NCBI GenBank assembly: GCA_900549445.1
Contig: UROS01000054.1
Coordinates: forward strand, 1-13,180
DNA: 13,180 bases
Direction: 5' to 3'
From: an uncultured Porphyromonadaceae bacterium
Lineage (GTDB): Bacteria; Bacteroidota; Bacteroidia; Bacteroidales; Muribaculaceae
Below, piece by piece: positions 1-7,376 of the stretch. Made by a program: the position numbers and the translations under genes. The notes under the pieces are model-generated. The model worked only from the letters and a program-made list of their open reading frames with translations. It did no database searches and was not told the DNA's origin. The number at the start of each line of letters is the position of its first letter. The stretch's first letter is position 1.

Positions 1-47
1 GAGATGACGTCGAGTCTCGTGGGCTCGGAGATGTGTATAAGAGACAG
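1..47. other. Illumina Nextera i7 adapter/index contamination
   Basis: Positions 14-47 match the Nextera Read 2 transposase adapter, including the 19-bp Tn5 mosaic end AGATGTGTATAAGAGACAG at 29-47. Positions 6-13 (GACGTCGA) occupy the i7 index slot and match, from memory, index N729. Positions 1-5 match the end of the P7 primer (GAGAT). The genome therefore begins at about base 48. Translating this segment on the plus strand gives the familiar spurious peptide SLVGSEMCIRDR seen in contaminated database entries. Confidence 0.97.
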
Positions 48-2244
48 ATATTATTCTGACGAAAGGGGGATACATGAAAAGCCGGCGCTCCTCTATCTCA
101 TGATTGTAAAATCCCTTGTAGTCATGGGCTCTGACGAAAGAAATGACGGGGTGCGAGGGATTGTAGGTCTGGACGGCCACGATGCCTTCGGCCGACCGCC
201 GTCCGGCCCTGCCCGCCACCTGCTCTATCATATTGAACGCCCGCTCGCTGCTGCGGAAATCGGGGAAATTGATCACGGCATCAGCGTTGACGACTCCAAC
301 CACGCTCACGCCACCAAAGTCGAGACCTTTCGTAACCATCTGCGTCCCGACGAGAATCTGCGATTTGCCTTCGGAGAACTGACTGATGATATTCTCGTAG
401 CTGTCTTTATTGCGGGTGGTGTCGAGGTCAAGACGCGAGATCTTCGCTTCCGGGAAATTCTCTGTAACTTCATCCTCCACCCGTTCAGTACCATAGCCGA
501 GAACCTCGATAGCCGGCTCCTTGCACACAGGGCAAATATCAGGCACCGGATAAGTGGATCCGCAGTAGTGGCAAACGAGTCTGTCGACCCGGCGGTGATA
601 TGTCAGAGCCACGTCGCAACGCTCGCACTTAGGTACGTAGCCGCACATTTTGCACCGGGCCACGGGAGAATAGCCGCGGCGGTTCAGGAACAGAATCGCC
701 TGCCGGCCTGAATCGACAGCCTCATTGACGAGCATTCTGAGTTTAGCTGAAAAAATACCTCTGACGGCTCCCTTTTTCCGTTCTTCGGCCATGTCGACAA
801 TCCGTACCTCAGGGAGAGCGGCACCCTCGAAACGCTCTGTCAGCTCCACGAGTCCGTAGCGTCCGTTCGTGGCCTTATAATAGGTGTCGACAGCCGGAGT
901 AGCGCTGCCGAGCAGAGTCTTTGCGCCGTGCATTGAGGCGAGAACGATGGCGGCGTCGCGGGCATTGTAGCGTGGCGCGGGATCCTGCTGCTTGTAGCTC
1001 GACTCATGCTCTTCGTCGACAATAACCAGACCGAGTTTCGCAAACGGAAGAAACACCGATGAGCGTGCGCCGATAATCAGCCGCGGTTCGGAAGAAGCGA
1101 GAAGCTGCTTCCAGATGTCGACGCGCTCGTTGTCGGAAAACCGCGAGTGATAGATGAGTACCTTGTCGCCGAACACTCGCTGCAGGCGCGCGGTAAGCTG
1201 AGTTGTGAGAGCGATCTCAGGCACGAGGAAAAGCACCTGGGCACCGCGCTGCATAACGTAGTCGGCCAGGTGCATGTAGATCTCCGTTTTGCCCGAAGAG
1301 GTGACGCCGTGGAGAAGCGTCACGGCATGCGAAAGCCACGATTTATGTATGGCGTCGAGAGCCTGAGCCTGGGCAGCGGAAAGTTCGGGAAGGCTGCCGG
1401 TGGCAAGTCCGGTGAAACGGAACCGGCTGATTTCTTTTTTATAATTCTCTATGATACCCTTTTTCGCCATGGCGGAAAGGATTGTGGTCGTGACGCCAGA
1501 GCGGTCGAGGAGTTCCGCGCGCGATACTTCACGGTCGGTGTCGGCATCGCGCCGCATGCGTCCGGCGAGATCTACAAGCGCCAGAAGCGCTTTCTCCTGT
1601 TTCGTCGCTCCTTTCACCGACTCGAAGGCGCGGCGCAGAGCGTCCTGGTCGTCGCGGCCGAAAGCGAGCCGGACATAAGGTTCTTTTCTGGAATGGTACC
1701 GCTCCACGAGATTTTCGGAAATCATCACGGCTTCTTTTTCGAGAAGCCGCGAAATCACTCCTTCAATGGAATTGAAGCCCGACGATTTGCGGAGATCACC
1801 TACGGTCATCTTCTTGTCGGTGGAGAGCAGAATGTTCATCACCACCGACTCGCGTTCGGAGAGACGGTCTACAGGATTTTCCTCGAAATCGCGCGAGGGT
1901 TCGACAAAGGTTTCACTCTCTATCTTAAGTCCCGAAGGCACCGCGGCCTTATATACTTCGCCGGCCGAGCAAAGATAATAGTCTGCAATCCACGACCAGA
2001 ACTTCAGCTGGGGATGGCGGATAACCGGCGAATCGTCGAGCGCCATCAGAATCTCTTTCACCTCATAGCCGCCCTGCGGAACCCGGGGCGAGAGACCTGT
2101 AACGATACCGGTATAGAACTTTTTCCTGCCAAAAGGCACTACAACCCGACGTCCGATTTGTGCCGCCCCCTCGAGAGCGGGCGGCACAATATAGGTGAAC
2201 GATCCCTGCAGAGGTACAGGGAGAAGGACGTCGGCGTAGGTCAT
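48..2244 (-). CDS. priA: Primosomal protein N' (replication restart helicase PriA), C-terminus missing
   Basis: PriA is a superfamily 2 3'-5' DNA helicase that recognises abandoned replication forks and starts primosome assembly in the cytoplasm. The frame reads without a stop for 732 codons from the ATG at 2244 to the adapter junction. The N-terminal DNA-binding domain is followed by Walker A GVTSSGKT (residues 313-320), the DEEH box (410-413) and motif LFLNRRG (518-524). An eight-cysteine zinc-binding insert follows, with Cys 531/534, 540/543, 558/561 and 571/574, then helicase motifs GTQMVTKGLDFG and QVAGRAGR. The frame is lost after YPPFVRII; homologues usually continue for about 80-90 residues, so this is an edge truncation and not a pseudogene. 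The ATG shares one base with the TGA of the upstream YbjN-like gene, suggesting translational coupling. Identification is very secure. Confidence 0.97.
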
Positions 2245-2648
2245 CACTTACCACTGTAGATGTCGACGAAAGAGCGCCATCCGCAGCTTGTGGAGAATTT
2301 GATGCAGTTTTCGAGAATGTATTCGGTCGACACTTCTTCGTCGAGCAGATAAGCGAACTTGAAGAAGATGGTTCCTTTTTCGGGTTCGCCCACGCAGGCA
2401 ACGCCACGATGGCTTACATTGTAATCGTTTGCAACTGCCACGGGATCGTCGAGTTTATAGTCGAACGAACGGACAATAACGGTAAGCCAGCTTTCGTCGA
2501 CGATATACCATACGAAAACGTCGTGGGGGAAATCGTCGTCGGCCGAAAGAATGGTCATGAGGTCGCCGTCCTCATCCTTCTTTGTGCTGATGCGCGCTTC
2601 GTCGAGGAGGTCGCGGAGCAGGTGTGCGTCGGGATTTTTTACAATCAT
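2244..2648 (-). CDS. YbjN-like small protein (hypothetical)
   Basis: A 134-residue acidic soluble protein with no signal peptide or membrane segment. The start LLRDLLDEARIST, then a DEDGD turn, then alternating strands (DVFVWYIVDESWLTVIVRS) and a C-terminal helix with ENCIKFSTSCGW resembles the YbjN family. Those proteins have a fold like type III secretion chaperones and are thought to bind partner proteins. The assignment is by pattern only and the molecular role is unknown. It lies 33 bp after the stop of the pseudokinase-AAA+ gene, and its TGA overlaps the priA ATG by one base, so all three are probably one transcript. A chaperone-like partner role for the upstream ATPase is inference. 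The coding region is convincing; the family call is moderate. Confidence 0.72.
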   Translation of the reverse strand: MIVKNPDAHLLRDLLDEARISTKKDEDGDLMTILSADDDFPHDVFVWYIVDESWLTVIVRSFDYKLDDPVAVANDYNVSHRGVACVGEPEKGTIFFKFAYLLDEEVSTEYILENCIKFSTSCGWRSFVDIYSGK

Positions 2649-2681
2649 GATAGCAAGTTTTTTAGGTTAATATAAGGGGGA

Positions 2682-4592
2682 TTAATTCTCCGATTTTTTA
2701 GTCGCGAACCCTACGGGCGCCGCATTCTGGCGGTTTTTGCCGTAAGTGTTGCGCAATTTCTCGTAATAGTTCCGTTCGGAAGATGTAACGGACGAAATAT
2801 TTTCCTTAATAGTCAGCTCCACGAGATTCTGCGTGATGCCTACAGGTTCGGTCGCGCCGGCGTCGACAGCTTTCTCAAACGTTTTGCGGGCAGCTTCCTT
2901 TACGAGGAAACTGATGTCGCCCGAAGTGAAACCGTCGGTGAGCTGCGCGAGCGTGTCGTAGTCGATGTCGTCGTGCGGCCGTTTCTCAAGTTCCATTCTG
3001 AATAGATTGCTGCGCAGAGTCCGGTCGGGCAGCCCGACGTAGATTACGTCGTCAATGCGGCCTTTGCGCATTACTGCGGGGTCGATGGCGTCGATGCGGT
3101 TTGTGGTGGCAAGCACGTAAACGCCCTTTTCGGCACAATTGTTGAGGCGTGTAAGGAACTCGGCTACTTCGTCGTTACGGTTGTTCACGCCCTGACCGGC
3201 ACGGTTCGGCACCATTGTGTCGAACTCCTCGAAACAGAGGAGCACTCCGGTTTTTTCCTTTTTGGCCATTTTCTCGCAGCGGGCGAACAGTTCGCCAATC
3301 AGCCCCTGGGTGCCATGGACGTAGATGCTGCCGATGTCGCTCGGGTTGACCTGAGCATAAAGCAGACCAGACTCTTCGGCAAGTTTGCGCGAGATGAAAG
3401 TTTTGCCGTTGCCGGGAGGTCCCCAAAGCAATATACCGTTAGGCGGCTCGATACAATAGGCTTTCGCCAGATCTGCGTTGCGAACAATCGAGATGAAATT
3501 GCGGTTGAAACGGCGCTTGATGCTGTCGAGACCCACCACGTCGCTGAACCCGTTGCCTTCCACACGCTGAATCTGCAGTTTAATCTGACCTTCTTCAGGA
3601 CGTTTCTTTATCTGAAACTTCTCTCTGTCTTCATCGTCGTCAGTCTTTTCCGGGTTGTCGCCATCGGTGTCTGAATCTGATTTTTCCGACGGCTCCGCGG
3701 TCTTCTCTTCGGGCATCACGTAAGGTTTCATCTCCTCCTTCTCCATGATGCGGCTTATCTGCGACTGAAGAAGACCGGCATTGGCAACACGAAGATCGGC
3801 ATTTGCTGTAAGCATACGCATCAGCAGATATTTCAAATCGCCCGGAATATAGAATTTCATCTGCCGTGCATCAAGATACTCCTCGTACTTAGCCCTGAAT
3901 TCAGCCGGACTCATTCCGGCAGGGTCGAAACCGGGATTAACCGGATTCTTTCCTTCAATCATATACACCAGCAGCAGCGCAAGCGCGAAGAGATCGCTTG
4001 CCTCAGAATATTTGCCATCGAAACATTCGGGAGCAATCCAGAAAGCGCCGGGGTCGGGTACCGGAGCTGCAGCGCCGGAAACGGCCGGACCGGCATTGCC
4101 GAGGCCGCATACAAGCGGCGAGAGCACGCGGTCGCGATCTGTATAAATATATATGTTGTCAGGGTTAATGGCATAGTGACCGCCTCCCGAGGTAACGGAA
4201 GCGATCTCGCGTACGCCGGCAAAGATACGGCTGAACAGAGGGAGAGCCATCTTCCATGGCATCGGCCCTTTCCGGGTGATAATTTCGCGTAGCGACCGGC
4301 AGTCAATCCACGGCAGAGCCATCAGTTCGATTTCGTTTGCACCGATATTGATTGCCGTGGTATCCGTGACTTTCGGGAACACATCGCCTGTAAGCGCCTT
4401 GCGCAGACCGAATTCCACAACCTCCCCCGAGGGAGAGAGCGGAGCGAGATTTTTAGCGCAAGCTATGAGCATCACCAGGTTATCGGTACCGTCAATCCTG
4501 GCACGGTAAACCTCGCGATACGATAATGTACCGCTGTCGATTCTTGCTTCAGGTGTATATCCGTTGATTGATGTGTTGATTTCAAGTAGCAT
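2682..4592 (-). CDS. Pseudokinase-AAA+ ATPase fusion protein
   Basis: A 636-residue cytoplasmic protein with two recognisable halves. Residues ~20-285 resemble a bacterial Ser/Thr kinase: a hinge-like LMALPWIDCRSLREII, APE (187-189) and SDLFALALLLVYMIEGKNP (199-217). The catalytic residues are lost: the HRDxKPxN loop reads HYAINPDN (139-146), DFG reads GLG (163-165), and no VAIK-type lysine is evident. A charged linker (~286-345) follows. The C-terminal classical AAA+ domain (~350-600) has Walker A GPPGNGKT (391-398), a pore-loop-like IYVHG (423-427), Walker B LLCFEEFD (451-458), sensor 1 ATTN (495-498), arginine finger R512 in GRIDD and sensor 2 region GFTSGDI (554-560). The ATPase looks active and the kinase looks dead. 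The order suggests an N-terminal recognition or regulatory domain on a remodelling motor; substrates are unknown. A consensus promoter sits immediately upstream. The domain reading is strong; the function is not known. Confidence 0.93.
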   Translation of the reverse strand: MLLEINTSINGYTPEARIDSGTLSYREVYRARIDGTDNLVMLIACAKNLAPLSPSGEVVEFGLRKALTGDVFPKVTDTTAINIGANEIELMALPWIDCRSLREIITRKGPMPWKMALPLFSRIFAGVREIASVTSGGGHYAINPDNIYIYTDRDRVLSPLVCGLGNAGPAVSGAAAPVPDPGAFWIAPECFDGKYSEASDLFALALLLVYMIEGKNPVNPGFDPAGMSPAEFRAKYEEYLDARQMKFYIPGDLKYLLMRMLTANADLRVANAGLLQSQISRIMEKEEMKPYVMPEEKTAEPSEKSDSDTDGDNPEKTDDDEDREKFQIKKRPEEGQIKLQIQRVEGNGFSDVVGLDSIKRRFNRNFISIVRNADLAKAYCIEPPNGILLWGPPGNGKTFISRKLAEESGLLYAQVNPSDIGSIYVHGTQGLIGELFARCEKMAKKEKTGVLLCFEEFDTMVPNRAGQGVNNRNDEVAEFLTRLNNCAEKGVYVLATTNRIDAIDPAVMRKGRIDDVIYVGLPDRTLRSNLFRMELEKRPHDDIDYDTLAQLTDGFTSGDISFLVKEAARKTFEKAVDAGATEPVGITQNLVELTIKENISSVTSSERNYYEKLRNTYGKNRQNAAPVGFATKKSEN

Positions 4593-4596
4593 ACGG

Positions 4597-4627
4597 CAAA
4601 TTTAGAAATAAAAATCGGAATAGCAAA
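4597..4627 (-). promoter_or_regulatory. Bacteroidota-type promoter of the pseudokinase-AAA+ gene
   Basis: On the minus strand, TTTG (4627-4624), 19 bases, then TAAATTTG (4604-4597) matches the Bacteroides -33/-7 consensus TTTG-N19..21-TAnnTTTG exactly. Only four bases (4593-4596) separate the -7 box from the ATG at 4592. Transcription would start at or within a base or two of the start codon, implying a leaderless or near-leaderless mRNA. Confidence 0.75.
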
Positions 4628-4653
4628 ATAATGCGGATAATCTTTGCCGAAGA

Positions 4654-4695
4654 CTGATTGAATTATGCGCCATTAAGCACCGTTTATTCAATCAG
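4654..4695. repeat. Perfect 10-bp inverted repeat
   Basis: CTGATTGAAT at 4654-4663 and its exact complement ATTCAATCAG at 4686-4695 are separated by 22 bp. The right arm contains the TAA stop (4684-4686) of the broken upstream gene, and the left arm lies 27 bp upstream of the -33 box of the pseudokinase-AAA+ promoter. It could be an operator or a 3'-end RNA hairpin. No T-run follows it, so a standard intrinsic terminator is unlikely. Confidence 0.6.
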
Positions 4696-5194
4696 CGGGA
4701 GCTGCAGCCGACAGCGGGTACCTTTTATGCGACGCGGAGCGACTGAAGGTGCGTCGGCGGACAGAATCTCCGCATGGCGATAAATACCTGGAAAAGAGTA
4801 GATTACATGCTGCTTCTTTGATTTTTTGCCGGCTTTGTTTCCGGCGGGAGTTTCCGACTGGGCGGCGGTTTCGGATTCGATACCGGCAGATTTTGCGACA
4901 GGCTTTGCGGCGGCTTTGCGGCGCGCGGCGGCTTCACGGGCCGTGGCAGAGCGACGGATTGCGCGGTCGAGTTCGGGAAGGAGCCGTTCGAAAATCGGTT
5001 TTGCTTTTTTACCAAGTCCTGTTATCTCACCTTCAGGCATAAGGTAACTTTTCACGGCGCGGAGAACCTTTTTGAACGTAAAGGGGTCGATGCAACATCC
5101 GGTAAGGCTGTCGATGACGCCGGAGATAGGAGATAATGGTACGGAACGCGCGGTCTGACACGCGGCAAAGGTTTTCTTTCTTTGTGGTTTTCAT
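4684..5194 (-). pseudogene. Basic Ala/Lys-rich hypothetical protein, frameshifted by a 7-bp tandem duplication
   Basis: The gene is split over two frames. From the ATG at 5194 the natural-looking sequence MKTTKKENLCRVSDRAFRTI runs into a heptamer GGAGATA present twice (5122-5128 and 5129-5135). It then goes out of frame into an Arg-rich tail, stopping at 5033 after 53 residues. The frame downstream of the repeat has coding character to the TAA at 4684: SLTGCCIDPFTFKKVLRAV, then a helical segment (FERLLPELDRAI), then a basic Ala/Lys/Arg-rich stretch. Removing one heptamer joins the halves as TIISGVIDSLTG and gives a continuous 167-residue protein. A -7 box at 5221-5228 is placed correctly for the ATG at 5194, supporting that start. 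A shorter product from GTG 5055 or ATG 5040 could still be made. I do not recognise the family. Confidence 0.72.
5122..5135. repeat. Perfect tandem heptamer (GGAGATA x2) causing a frameshift
   Basis: Two adjacent copies of GGAGATA lie inside the hypothetical gene on the minus strand. Seven bases is not a multiple of three, so one copy gives an open frame and two copies give premature termination. This is the kind of short tandem repeat that gains or loses a unit by replication slippage. Confidence 0.9.
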
Positions 5195-5220
5195 TGTCTG
5201 TGTGTTTTGGTTTTCTGCCG

Positions 5221-5228
5221 CAAAGATA
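5221..5228 (-). promoter_or_regulatory. -7 promoter element for the broken hypothetical gene
   Basis: The minus strand reads TATCTTTG, a full match to TAnnTTTG, ending 26 bases before the ATG at 5194. No good TTTG -33 box is seen 19-21 bases further upstream (AATG is nearest), so it rests on the -7 box and its placement. Confidence 0.5.
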
Positions 5229-5300
5229 ATACAGGATTTTGCGGAGACCATTGCGATAATGTCGCTTTTTTTCACAGGAGGGGAGATTTTTTATGTTTTT

Positions 5301-5331
5301 TATGTGATTTATGTTGCGTATGTGATTTATG
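5301..5331. repeat. 13-bp direct repeat in the AT-rich divergent intergenic region
   Basis: TATGTGATTTATG occurs at 5301-5313 and 5319-5331, 18 bp apart, within a T-rich low-complexity stretch (about 5270-5365) containing several further TTATGT-like motifs. It lies between the two outward-facing promoters, upstream of the PCMD lipoprotein gene. It may be a regulator site or only low complexity. Confidence 0.5.
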
Positions 5332-5383
5332 GTATATGTTCTGTTTTTTATCTGTATTTTACCATTATATCGCGGATAATTGC

Positions 5384-5391
5384 TACCTTTG
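5384..5391 (+). promoter_or_regulatory. -7 promoter element for the PCMD lipoprotein gene
   Basis: TACCTTTG matches TAnnTTTG exactly and ends 29 bases before the ATG at 5421, giving a plausible leader of about 25 bases. No exact TTTG appears at the expected -33 position; the nearest T-rich stretch is at 5357-5360. Confidence 0.6.
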
Positions 5392-5420
5392 CGCACTCTA
5401 TAAGTCAAAACAGACAAACG

Positions 5421-6551
5421 ATGAAACTGAAAACCCATGTATTCCTGCTGTTGCTTGCGATGCTCGCCATGACTTCGTGCATAAAGAAGGAACCGCTCAA
5501 CACGGAGTGCGACATTGTAACCATCTCGCTCCCGGACAACGAACTGAACCGCAGTCCCATAATTGAAAACGACCGAGTTACGCTCATCGTGAAGAATTAC
5601 GTGAATATAACCGATCTCGCTCCGGTAATAACAGTTACACCCGGCGCAACAATTGTTCCTGAAAGCGGAACCGTGCGGGATTTCACAGAACCGCAGACAT
5701 ATACAGTGACGTCGGAAGACAGGCAATGGAGCAAAACATATATCGTAACCGTTCAGCGAAACAGCAATATCCGCCTCAACTACAGCTTCGAGAATGTAAA
5801 GACCCAGAAAACTTCGGGAGGCGGTTCTTACGACGTGTTCTACGATTTCAACGACGACGAACAGACAGATACAATGTTCTGGGCGAGCGGAAACCCCGGC
5901 TTCGCCATCACCAACGGATCGAAAGGCCCGGACTCCTATCCCACTTTCCAGTCGGCTCAAGGCTATAAGGGCAAATGCGCCGAACTGATTACCCGCTCCA
6001 CCGGAGCGTGGGGAGCAATGGTGGGGATGCCTATAGCCGCCGGCAACCTTTTCCTCGGTAAATTTGACCTTGCCAACGCCATTACACGGCCGCTCGACGC
6101 AACCCGCTTCGGCACACCGTTTTACAGCGTTCCCCGCTATTTCAACGGCGTATACAGATACACGCCCGGCGAGAAATATCAGCAGAAAAACAGTCAGGGC
6201 AAACTTGAAGAGGTACCGGACAGAATTGACGAATGCAATATCTACGCTGTTTTCTACGAATCGACGGCCGATATGGAGACACTCGACGGCAGCAACGTGC
6301 TTTCCGACGACAATCCGAACATCATAGCAGTAGCACGTCTCGACGAAAATCAGCGCGGGCTTACCGCCGATTGGGCGGTATTCCATCTGCCTTTCGTATT
6401 CCGCCCCGGCAAGACTGTCGACCCCGAAAAACTCGAAAACGGCCTCTACAACATAGCAGTGGTCATGACCTCAAGCATAGAAGGCGCATATTTCTCGGGA
6501 GCTGTAGGCAGCACTCTCTATGTAGACGAGCTTGAAATCGACTGCCAGTAA
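5421..6551 (+). CDS. PCMD domain-containing lipoprotein
   Basis: A 376-residue exported protein. A signal peptide with lipobox LAMTSC puts the acylated cysteine at residue 20. Residues ~30-112 form an Ig-like beta domain ending in YTVTSEDRQWSKTYIVTV, a pattern common in Bacteroidota surface glycan-related proteins. Residues ~135-375 match the PCMD domain (PF13201, named as a putative carbohydrate metabolism domain). It shows GYKGKCAELITR, AAGNLFLGKF (206-215), FGTPFYSVPRYFNGVYRYTPGE (230-251) and a closing LYVDELEI strand. PCMD domains resemble carbohydrate-binding jelly rolls, so glycan binding at the cell surface is likely but no substrate can be named. No strongly acidic surface-export signal follows the cysteine. 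The beta-barrel gene begins 22 bp downstream and the two probably work together. Domain call confident; role inferred. Confidence 0.9.
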   Translation: MKLKTHVFLLLLAMLAMTSCIKKEPLNTECDIVTISLPDNELNRSPIIENDRVTLIVKNYVNITDLAPVITVTPGATIVPESGTVRDFTEPQTYTVTSEDRQWSKTYIVTVQRNSNIRLNYSFENVKTQKTSGGGSYDVFYDFNDDEQTDTMFWASGNPGFAITNGSKGPDSYPTFQSAQGYKGKCAELITRSTGAWGAMVGMPIAAGNLFLGKFDLANAITRPLDATRFGTPFYSVPRYFNGVYRYTPGEKYQQKNSQGKLEEVPDRIDECNIYAVFYESTADMETLDGSNVLSDDNPNIIAVARLDENQRGLTADWAVFHLPFVFRPGKTVDPEKLENGLYNIAVVMTSSIEGAYFSGAVGSTLYVDELEIDCQ

Positions 6552-6573
6552 CCAATCACAGAATCCGCACATT

Positions 6574-7353
6574 ATGAATAGACTGAAAATAATACTTGCA
6601 GCCCTGCTGCTGCAGACAGGCATAACGGCATTCGCCCAGCAGGACCGCCCTTCGAGCATATGGCGCTCGGTGGCGATGGGACTTGATTATGAGGTCAACG
6701 CCGGCATAAGCATAGGAGGAGCCTCCCCCATTCCGCTCCCCGCCGAAATCCGCGAAATAAAAGGCTACAGTCCTTTTCTGAACCTCAGTATCGGCACCCG
6801 TGTCACCAAATGGTTCGGCCCCGGGGAGAAATGGGGCGTCATGACCGGTATCACGCTCATGCAGAAAGGTATGGAGACCCGCGCAAGAGTGAAAAACTAC
6901 GGAATGGAGATAATTCAGGACGGCGACAAACTTTCGGGCCGCTGGACAGGCGACGTGAAGACCAAATACACCACCCAGCAACTGGTTATTCCGATTGCCG
7001 CCACATACAAATTCAATAACCGTTGGAAAGTGCACTTCGGGCCATATCTGGCATATGCCTTCCACAACACTTTTGAAGGCCACGTGAGCAACGGCTATCT
7101 GCGCGAAGGAGACCCGACGGGCAACAAAGTGTCGTTTACGGGCGACTCCCGCGCCACCTACGATTTCGGCGACAATCTGCGCCGTTTCCAGTGGGGACTG
7201 ACGGCGGGGTGCTCCTGGCGCGCCACCAAACGGCTCCGTGTGAACACGAGCCTCGAATGGGGTCTCAACGACATATTCGAATCGTCGTTCAAGACCGTAA
7301 CATTCAACATGTATCCCATCTATCTCCGGATAGGGTTCGGATATCTCTTCTGA
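6574..7353 (+). CDS. Outer-membrane beta-barrel protein (PF13568-like)
   Basis: A 259-residue exported protein. Its Sec signal peptide has hydrophobic core ILAALLLQTGITAFA and likely cleavage after Ala-Phe-Ala. The mature part shows alternating amphipathic strands typical of small Bacteroidota barrels: FLNLSIGTRVTKWFG, WGVMTGITLMQKGM, QQLVIPIAATYKFNNRWKVHFGPYLAYAF and FQWGLTAGCSW. It ends in an aromatic strand, IYLRIGFGYLF, as expected for a BAM-recognised barrel. The ATG at 6574 is preferred to an upstream in-frame TTG because it directly precedes the signal peptide and lies just after the PCMD gene stop. It is the second gene of a two-gene operon closed by a terminator. It may be a membrane anchor or channel partner of the PCMD lipoprotein; that is inference. 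Confidence 0.87.
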   Translation: MNRLKIILAALLLQTGITAFAQQDRPSSIWRSVAMGLDYEVNAGISIGGASPIPLPAEIREIKGYSPFLNLSIGTRVTKWFGPGEKWGVMTGITLMQKGMETRARVKNYGMEIIQDGDKLSGRWTGDVKTKYTTQQLVIPIAATYKFNNRWKVHFGPYLAYAFHNTFEGHVSNGYLREGDPTGNKVSFTGDSRATYDFGDNLRRFQWGLTAGCSWRATKRLRVNTSLEWGLNDIFESSFKTVTFNMYPIYLRIGFGYLF

Positions 7354-7376
7354 ACTGAATTGCAAAAATATGCCAG

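Larger units (their letters stand above)
5195..5420. other. Divergent intergenic region
   Basis: This 226-bp AT-rich gap separates the minus-strand hypothetical gene from the plus-strand PCMD lipoprotein gene. It holds the two outward -7 boxes and the T-rich direct repeats listed separately. I see no convincing small gene, RNA or riboswitch in it. Confidence 0.7.

Noticed and set aside
4..711. Plus-strand open frame beginning MTSSLVGSEMCIRDR
   Set aside because: Its start is translated adapter sequence and the rest is antisense to the zinc-binding and helicase region of priA.
48..2244. priA as a pseudogene because the frame lacks a stop
   Set aside because: The frame is intact with all motifs and stops only where the adapter begins, so it is an edge truncation.
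1147..2259. 370-codon plus-strand open frame
   Set aside because: It is antisense to priA, which has clear helicase motifs in the opposite strand; the product shows no recognisable domain.
5052..6386. 444-codon minus-strand open frame
   Set aside because: It is antisense to the PCMD lipoprotein, has Cys/His-rich random composition and crosses the divergent promoter region.
6532..6573. Upstream in-frame TTG start for the beta-barrel gene
   Set aside because: It would add a polar extension before the signal peptide and overlap the PCMD gene; the ATG at 6574 fits a signal peptide directly.
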